From UBA4459 sp036351335 (GTDB taxonomy: Bacteria; Bacteroidota; Bacteroidia; Bacteroidales; F082): 16,470 nucleotides of DNA. The position numbers and the translations under genes are program-made. Of this stretch, positions 12,783 through 16,470 are shown one piece after another (position 1 is the first letter of the stretch; each line of letters begins with the position of its first letter). Location: assembly GCA_036351335.1 (NCBI GenBank), contig JAZBOW010000057.1, positions 1-16,470 of the forward strand, written 5' to 3'. A model generated the notes under the pieces. It was not told the origin of the DNA and did not search any database. It was given only the letters and a program-made list of their open reading frames with translations.

Positions 12783-13406
12783 TTGAACGAATATTCGTCG
12801 AAATTATTGGAGCTGGCCGTGGGTGAATTATCACGCTTGCCTGGTATCGGGAAAAAAACAGCGCTCCGGCTAGCACTTCATATCTTGAAAGAGGAGGAAG
12901 CATTCTCGGAAAACCTGGGTAAAGCCATCATTAAAATGCGTAGAGAGATAGTTTTCTGTAAGAAGTGCAACAACATTTCTGATTCAGATATTTGTGAGAT
13001 TTGTGCCAATCAGAAGCGGGACGAAAATACCGTATGTGTGGTAGAGGACACCCGCGATGTGTTAGCCATTGAAAATACAGCCCAGTTCAATGGATTGTAT
13101 CATGTACTGGGCGGTATTATCAATCCCATCGAAGGCATTGGCCCGAACGACCTGTTCATAAAGCACCTTATCGAACGTATTAATCATGAAGATATCCGAG
13201 AGATTATACTGGCATTACCTGCCACTGTTGAAGGCGATACCACCAGCTTTTACATCTATAAGCTGGTGAAGGAATTCGGGATAAATGTGACCACCATCGC
13301 TCGTGGAGTTGCCGTAGGTGACGAATTGGAATATACGGATGAGATCACTTTGGGCCGTTCTATACTCAACCGCTTACCTTTTGAAAATTCCATGAAACGC
13401 AAATAA
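12783..13406 (+). CDS. recR: Recombination protein RecR
   Basis: Part of the RecFOR pathway; RecR forms a ring-shaped clamp and with RecO helps load RecA on SSB-coated single-stranded DNA. The 207 residues match the family (about 200). Order: helix-hairpin-helix with LPGIGKKTA (19-27), zinc finger C59-x2-C62-x8-C71-x2-C74, Toprim domain with CVVEDTRDV (85-93) and LGGIINPIEGIGP (109-121), and the C-terminal ARGVAVGDELEYTDEITLGRS block (173-192 region). The start is TTG at 12783: it gives MNEYSSKLLELAV, which matches the usual RecR opening, and no in-frame ATG precedes the helix-hairpin-helix. It lies 44 bp before pyruvate kinase on the same strand with no terminator between them, so the two may be co-transcribed. 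Confidence 0.97.
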   Translation: MNEYSSKLLELAVGELSRLPGIGKKTALRLALHILKEEEAFSENLGKAIIKMRREIVFCKKCNNISDSDICEICANQKRDENTVCVVEDTRDVLAIENTAQFNGLYHVLGGIINPIEGIGPNDLFIKHLIERINHEDIREIILALPATVEGDTTSFYIYKLVKEFGINVTTIARGVAVGDELEYTDEITLGRSILNRLPFENSMKRK

Positions 13407-13450
13407 AATATTAAGTAAGAGCTCGCTCATTTATTAAAAAAACAATTACA

Positions 13451-14986
13451 ATGGCTTCTTCAGACTTTTTAATGACCAAAATAATTGCCACTCTCGGACC
13501 GGCTACCAATGATGTGAAAACCATAGGGAAATTAATCGAAGCAGGTGTGCGGGTTTTCCGCATAAACTTTTCGCATGGCAGTTTCAGTGAATTTGACCAG
13601 ATGATCGATAACATCAGGAAAGCAGAGAAAGTAACGCAAACATTTGTCGCTATTCTTGGGGACCTTTCAGGCCCCAAGATACGTGTTGGAAAAGTAATAG
13701 ATGAAGGCGCGCTATTAAAAAAAGGACAGGAGGTCAGGTTTATTAAAGATACGATTCTAGGAGGTGAAAATGGCAAAAATATATTCTCAACGACCTATCC
13801 TGCATTTATTGATGAGGTAAAACCGGGCGAGCGTGTATTACTTGACGACGGGAATATTGCGTTAAAATGTGTGGGTCGAAAAGGCCGGGGTGAGAAAGCG
13901 TATCTCGTTTGCGAAGTAGTTGAAGGAAATTTGCTTACTTCCGCCAAAGGCGTTAACCTGCCTGATACACAATTATCTGTTCCATCGCTTACTGAAAAAG
14001 ACCACCGTTGTGTTGAATATGCTACGAAGAAAAGCTTTGATTTTTTAGCGTTGAGTTTTGTAAGAGAAGGCAAAGACATCAGGGAGTTGAAAGCCAAAAT
14101 GACGAAGCTGAGAGCACGTCCGAAAGGATTGGAAGTAACTGGTGGTGACCTGGGTTTTTCAACAACCTATGAAGATGATGCCTATATACCTATAATCAGT
14201 AAGATTGAAAAGCCACAGGCGATTGAGAACCTGGAAGATATTTTGGCAGAAACCGATGCCGTGATGGTAGCCAGGGGAGATCTGGGTGTGGAAATGGACC
14301 TTGCAGAGGTAGCTATTCTTCAGAAAAAGATCATTCGGATGTGCCGGGAACGAGGCAAACCGGTTATCGTGGCTACCCAAATGTTACAGAGCATGATCAC
14401 CGAAGCCGTCCCCACCCGTGCTGAGGTTTCGGATGTGGCAAATGCCATAATGGATGGCACTGATGCCGTGATGCTTTCTGGTGAAACGGCTGTTGGAAAG
14501 CACCCGGTGGAAACCGTTAAAATGATGCGTCGTATTGCCGAAAGGACAAATAGTTATATTAAATCGGAATTTGCTTTCCGTGGAAAATTTGTGAAGTACG
14601 AAGGTAAACTCAACCGCAAAGCCACCATGGCAAGGGGTGTTCACCTGATGACAAGGGATATACAGGCTACATTCATCATTACCTGGATGCATTCTGGAGG
14701 CAGTACCGTTTTTCTTTCTCAGCAGCGGATGCAGGCGCCTATTATTGCATTCGGTGAGAACATTACCCGACTCCGTCAAATGTCGTTATTGCATGGTATT
14801 TACCCTGTGTATATGAAGCAACCCAAATCAGGTAGTAGATTTGTGGCGGCTATGAATACATTTTTAAAGGAAAACCACCTCGTAAAAGATGGTGATCCCT
14901 TAATTGTTGTGGCCAGCAGTCCGATAACAAAACGGGGCATCACCAACAGGGTTGTTATTCATTATGTGGGTGAAGAGTTAGAATAA
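13451..14986 (+). CDS. pyk: Pyruvate kinase
   Basis: Glycolytic enzyme that moves phosphate from phosphoenolpyruvate to ADP, giving pyruvate and ATP. Motifs in the (beta/alpha)8 barrel: R37-I-N39-F-S41-H (substrate and K+ site), ILGDLSGPKIR (69-78) with D71, IISKIEKPQAIEN with K251 and E253 (Mg2+), VMVARGDLGVE with D277, VATQMLQSM (308-315) with T309, and PTRAEVSDVANA (321-332). The B domain spans roughly 80-175 and the C-terminal regulatory domain roughly 390-511. At 511 residues it is about 35 longer than common bacterial forms. Part of this is an extra segment of about 20 residues around 220-245, just before the K251 strand. The C-terminal loop WMHSGGSTV (412-420) sits where effector sites lie in other kinases; the effector cannot be told. 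It converges on a lipoprotein gene. Confidence 0.96.
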   Translation: MASSDFLMTKIIATLGPATNDVKTIGKLIEAGVRVFRINFSHGSFSEFDQMIDNIRKAEKVTQTFVAILGDLSGPKIRVGKVIDEGALLKKGQEVRFIKDTILGGENGKNIFSTTYPAFIDEVKPGERVLLDDGNIALKCVGRKGRGEKAYLVCEVVEGNLLTSAKGVNLPDTQLSVPSLTEKDHRCVEYATKKSFDFLALSFVREGKDIRELKAKMTKLRARPKGLEVTGGDLGFSTTYEDDAYIPIISKIEKPQAIENLEDILAETDAVMVARGDLGVEMDLAEVAILQKKIIRMCRERGKPVIVATQMLQSMITEAVPTRAEVSDVANAIMDGTDAVMLSGETAVGKHPVETVKMMRRIAERTNSYIKSEFAFRGKFVKYEGKLNRKATMARGVHLMTRDIQATFIITWMHSGGSTVFLSQQRMQAPIIAFGENITRLRQMSLLHGIYPVYMKQPKSGSRFVAAMNTFLKENHLVKDGDPLIVVASSPITKRGITNRVVIHYVGEELE

Positions 14987-15043
14987 AAAAATGGCCGACA
15001 GGTTAAATTGAACAATAGTTCATTCAACTTGCAGTCGGCCATT
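14985..15043 (-). terminator. Long-hairpin terminator of the lipoprotein gene, shared with the pyk 3' end
   Basis: Outer perfect 10-bp stem (14990-14999 with 15034-15043, AATGGCCGAC/GTCGGCCATT). The enclosed 34 bases can extend the pairing, ending in TGAAC-AATA-GTTCA at about 15009-15022. On the minus strand a T7 run (14991-14985) follows the stem, 32 bp past the lipoprotein stop. On the plus strand there is no T-run, so for pyk it would act mainly as a 3' stabilising hairpin. Confidence 0.8.
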
Positions 15044-15074
15044 GTAATTAATTCAATGGTTCAATAATCTGCTA

Positions 15075-16115
15075 TTAATTTCCATCCCATACCTGCCAGT
15101 CGGGTGCGCCAAAATGCGTCTGATTTGTATCGTAAGCAGCAAGTATTCTGTAGCTGCCGTTTATCTGGAATTGATCAACATTTACGGTATAATCAATAGC
15201 ATACAGGTCGCCACCACCTGGTTCGTATTTGTTGAACAGGATGGTATTGCCTATAGGAGAGGTACACAGATTGGTTGTGTGTAATCCATCAACCATCAGG
15301 TTTTGGGTAATGTCAATAATATGACCATCTTCCACCCTGAGCACCTTTACTCTTTCATTAGGAGTGCTGTAGCCCTCAGTTGTAAGAAAGACCAGGAACT
15401 TTCCATCACGGGTCCAGGAAATATCACTGTGAGACCCGGAATTAGCCTCAGGTTCATTGTAAAGGATTTGTTTGTTTGAGCCATTAACATCCATAACAAT
15501 AATAGATTGTCCCCACCAGTAAGCACCCGGATCAGGTGTTCTCATGTTTCCGCGGAAGGCAATTTTTTGGCCATTGGGAGAAAAAGCTGGAAAATAGGGC
15601 CACCAAAGTTCAATACCTTCTACGAGTTCTTTGTTCTGTGTCAATTGTTGCACATTGGTACCATCCAGGTTGATGGTGAAAATATTACTTGTTGAAGCGC
15701 CCCCATCAACAGGATGTCCGTGAAAAACTATTGAAGACGTTGTTCGGGATGCGTCCATCGACTGAATATCCCACATCAACTCGCTGGTCACCTGGAAAAG
15801 ATTGGACCCGGTTTCACGATCGCAAGTATAGATCACTTTAATGAAACTTCCACCGGGTTCTTTGCTGGTTACGATGGCTTTCTGGCTATTATAACCAAGT
15901 GCCAGTTGATTTATCGAGATAACATTGGGTTGTACTTCCGCTTTTATTGCTCCGGTTGTTGGAGATACGATAACGTATTTTGATGTTGAAGCTGCTGCAA
16001 TGATCAGTGAAGTGTCTGGATCCACTGGATTAGTGTCATCTTCTTTCTCTACGCATCCTGCAATAACCAGCATGCCGAAGAAGAAAAGAATGATAAATTT
16101 TAAAGTTTTTTTCAT
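15075..16115 (-). CDS. Lipoprotein with a WD40-like/TolB-type beta-propeller, probably surface-exposed
   Basis: A 346-residue lipoprotein. The signal peptide MKKTLKFIILFFFGMLVIAGC ends in lipobox VIAG-C21. Residues after the cysteine, VEKEDD, resemble the acidic lipoprotein export signal (K-D/E-D/E soon after Cys) known to send lipoproteins to the cell surface in Capnocytophaga and relatives. The body has PD40/TolB-like blades: TSNIFTINLDGTNVQQLT (141-158), FPAFSPNGQKIAF with SIIVMDVNGSNKQIL (about 174-218), ISWTRDGKFLVFLTT with VKVLRVEDGHIIDIT (about 232-274) and SPIGNTILFNKYEPGGGDLYAID (about 287-309). Such propellers bind proteins or glycans; here no ligand can be named. There are only about five blade-like units. 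It starts 19 bp after a type IX secretion cargo gene on the same strand, so the two are likely co-transcribed. Confidence 0.82.
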   Translation of the reverse strand: MKKTLKFIILFFFGMLVIAGCVEKEDDTNPVDPDTSLIIAAASTSKYVIVSPTTGAIKAEVQPNVISINQLALGYNSQKAIVTSKEPGGSFIKVIYTCDRETGSNLFQVTSELMWDIQSMDASRTTSSIVFHGHPVDGGASTSNIFTINLDGTNVQQLTQNKELVEGIELWWPYFPAFSPNGQKIAFRGNMRTPDPGAYWWGQSIIVMDVNGSNKQILYNEPEANSGSHSDISWTRDGKFLVFLTTEGYSTPNERVKVLRVEDGHIIDITQNLMVDGLHTTNLCTSPIGNTILFNKYEPGGGDLYAIDYTVNVDQFQINGSYRILAAYDTNQTHFGAPDWQVWDGN

Positions 16116-16134
16116 GTTTTTGGTTTTAGGGTTT

Positions 16135-16470
16135 TTACTGTTTTATGATTTTTTTTGTTAAACTATTTCCGTTCTCAAGAACTATTTCGATGAAGTAAAT
16201 ACCTTTTGGATATTGACTTAAGTCGATTGTTTGCTGATGCGACAGGTTTGATTCTAAATTGTGAGCTTCCAATCGTTGGCCATTTATTGAATAAATGCTG
16301 AAGCTATTAAATGGCTTATCTGTTTTAATAAACACCTGGTTAATTACTGGATTTGGGAATGTTTCTATTTGATGGTTCAAATGGTCCTCAATTCGGGTTG
16401 TAAAATCATATTCAACAAGATAGCGCACACTATAACTGGTGAAACCATCCAATTCTGTAATGATCATCAC
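16135..16470 (-). CDS. 3' part of a type IX secretion system cargo protein (C-terminal sorting domain)
   Basis: The last 111 codons of a gene that runs off the right edge; the frame is open to base 16470, so the true start lies outside the window. About residues 36-111 of the visible part form a type A T9SS (Por) C-terminal sorting domain: FPNPVINQVFI (38-48), SFSIYSINGQRL (56-67), LSQYPKGIYFIEI (84-96) and the terminal KKIIKQ. This domain carries proteins through the T9SS, after which it is usually cleaved and the protein is released or attached to the surface. The passenger is not visible beyond about 35 residues (LDGFTSYSVRYLVEYDF), so its function is unknown. It lies 19 bp upstream of the lipoprotein gene. 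Confidence 0.9.
   Translation of the reverse strand: MMIITELDGFTSYSVRYLVEYDFTTRIEDHLNHQIETFPNPVINQVFIKTDKPFNSFSIYSINGQRLEAHNLESNLSHQQTIDLSQYPKGIYFIEIVLENGNSLTKKIIKQ

Noticed and set aside
13411..13776. Minus-strand open frame opposite the start of pyruvate kinase
   Set aside because: Antisense to conserved pyruvate kinase motifs with no recognisable protein features.

Overview
The window looks like chromosomal housekeeping DNA from a member of the Bacteroidota. Four things point there. (1) The last, partial gene on the minus strand ends in a type IX secretion (Por) C-terminal sorting domain. (2) Next to it is a lipoprotein with an acidic stretch just after the lipobox cysteine, like the surface-export signal of this phylum. 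(3) Several genes are preceded by the phylum's promoter type (TTG, about 19 nt, TAnnTTTG) and lack clear Shine-Dalgarno sequences. (4) There is a bTHX-type small ribosomal protein. Genus and family cannot be told from the sequence.

Layout. 1-643: the tail of an unidentified gene, translationally coupled to a rhomboid protease. 648-1238 (minus): YqgE/AlgH. 1255-4047 (plus): a 930-residue fusion of a MurL-type UDP-MurNAc-L-Ala-L-Glu epimerase with a complete MurD-type ligase; its start codon lies 16 bp from the divergent yqgE start. 4081-4542 (minus): a bTHX ribosomal protein carrying a histone-H1-like Lys/Thr/Ala/Glu tail. 4614-5303 (minus): TrmH. 5437-6132 (plus): a membrane-anchored TPR protein. 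6203-7171: fmt. 7376-7648: HU. A minus-strand block, recQ (10986-9058), an outer-membrane beta-barrel protein (9024-8302) and an alkyl-purine DNA glycosylase (8291-7698), converges on HU at a shared terminator. 11202-11834 (plus): a HAD hydrolase, followed by a degenerate 8-bp repeat. 12741-12004 (minus): a MORN-repeat secreted protein, divergent from recR (12783-13406) and pyruvate kinase (13451-14986). 16115-15075 (minus): a beta-propeller lipoprotein, downstream of the T9SS cargo protein that runs off the right edge.

Most genes are core functions: peptidoglycan precursor synthesis, translation initiation, tRNA and ribosome components, recombination and repair, glycolysis. The two strongest oddities are the MurL-MurD fusion and the bTHX protein with a long H1-like tail. 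The fusion suggests that glutamate is added in the L form and then epimerised by one bifunctional polypeptide. There is no mobile element, CRISPR array, rRNA or recognisable tRNA. No stretch over 300 bp lacks a gene; the longest gaps are 10987-11201, 7172-7375 and 11835-12003.
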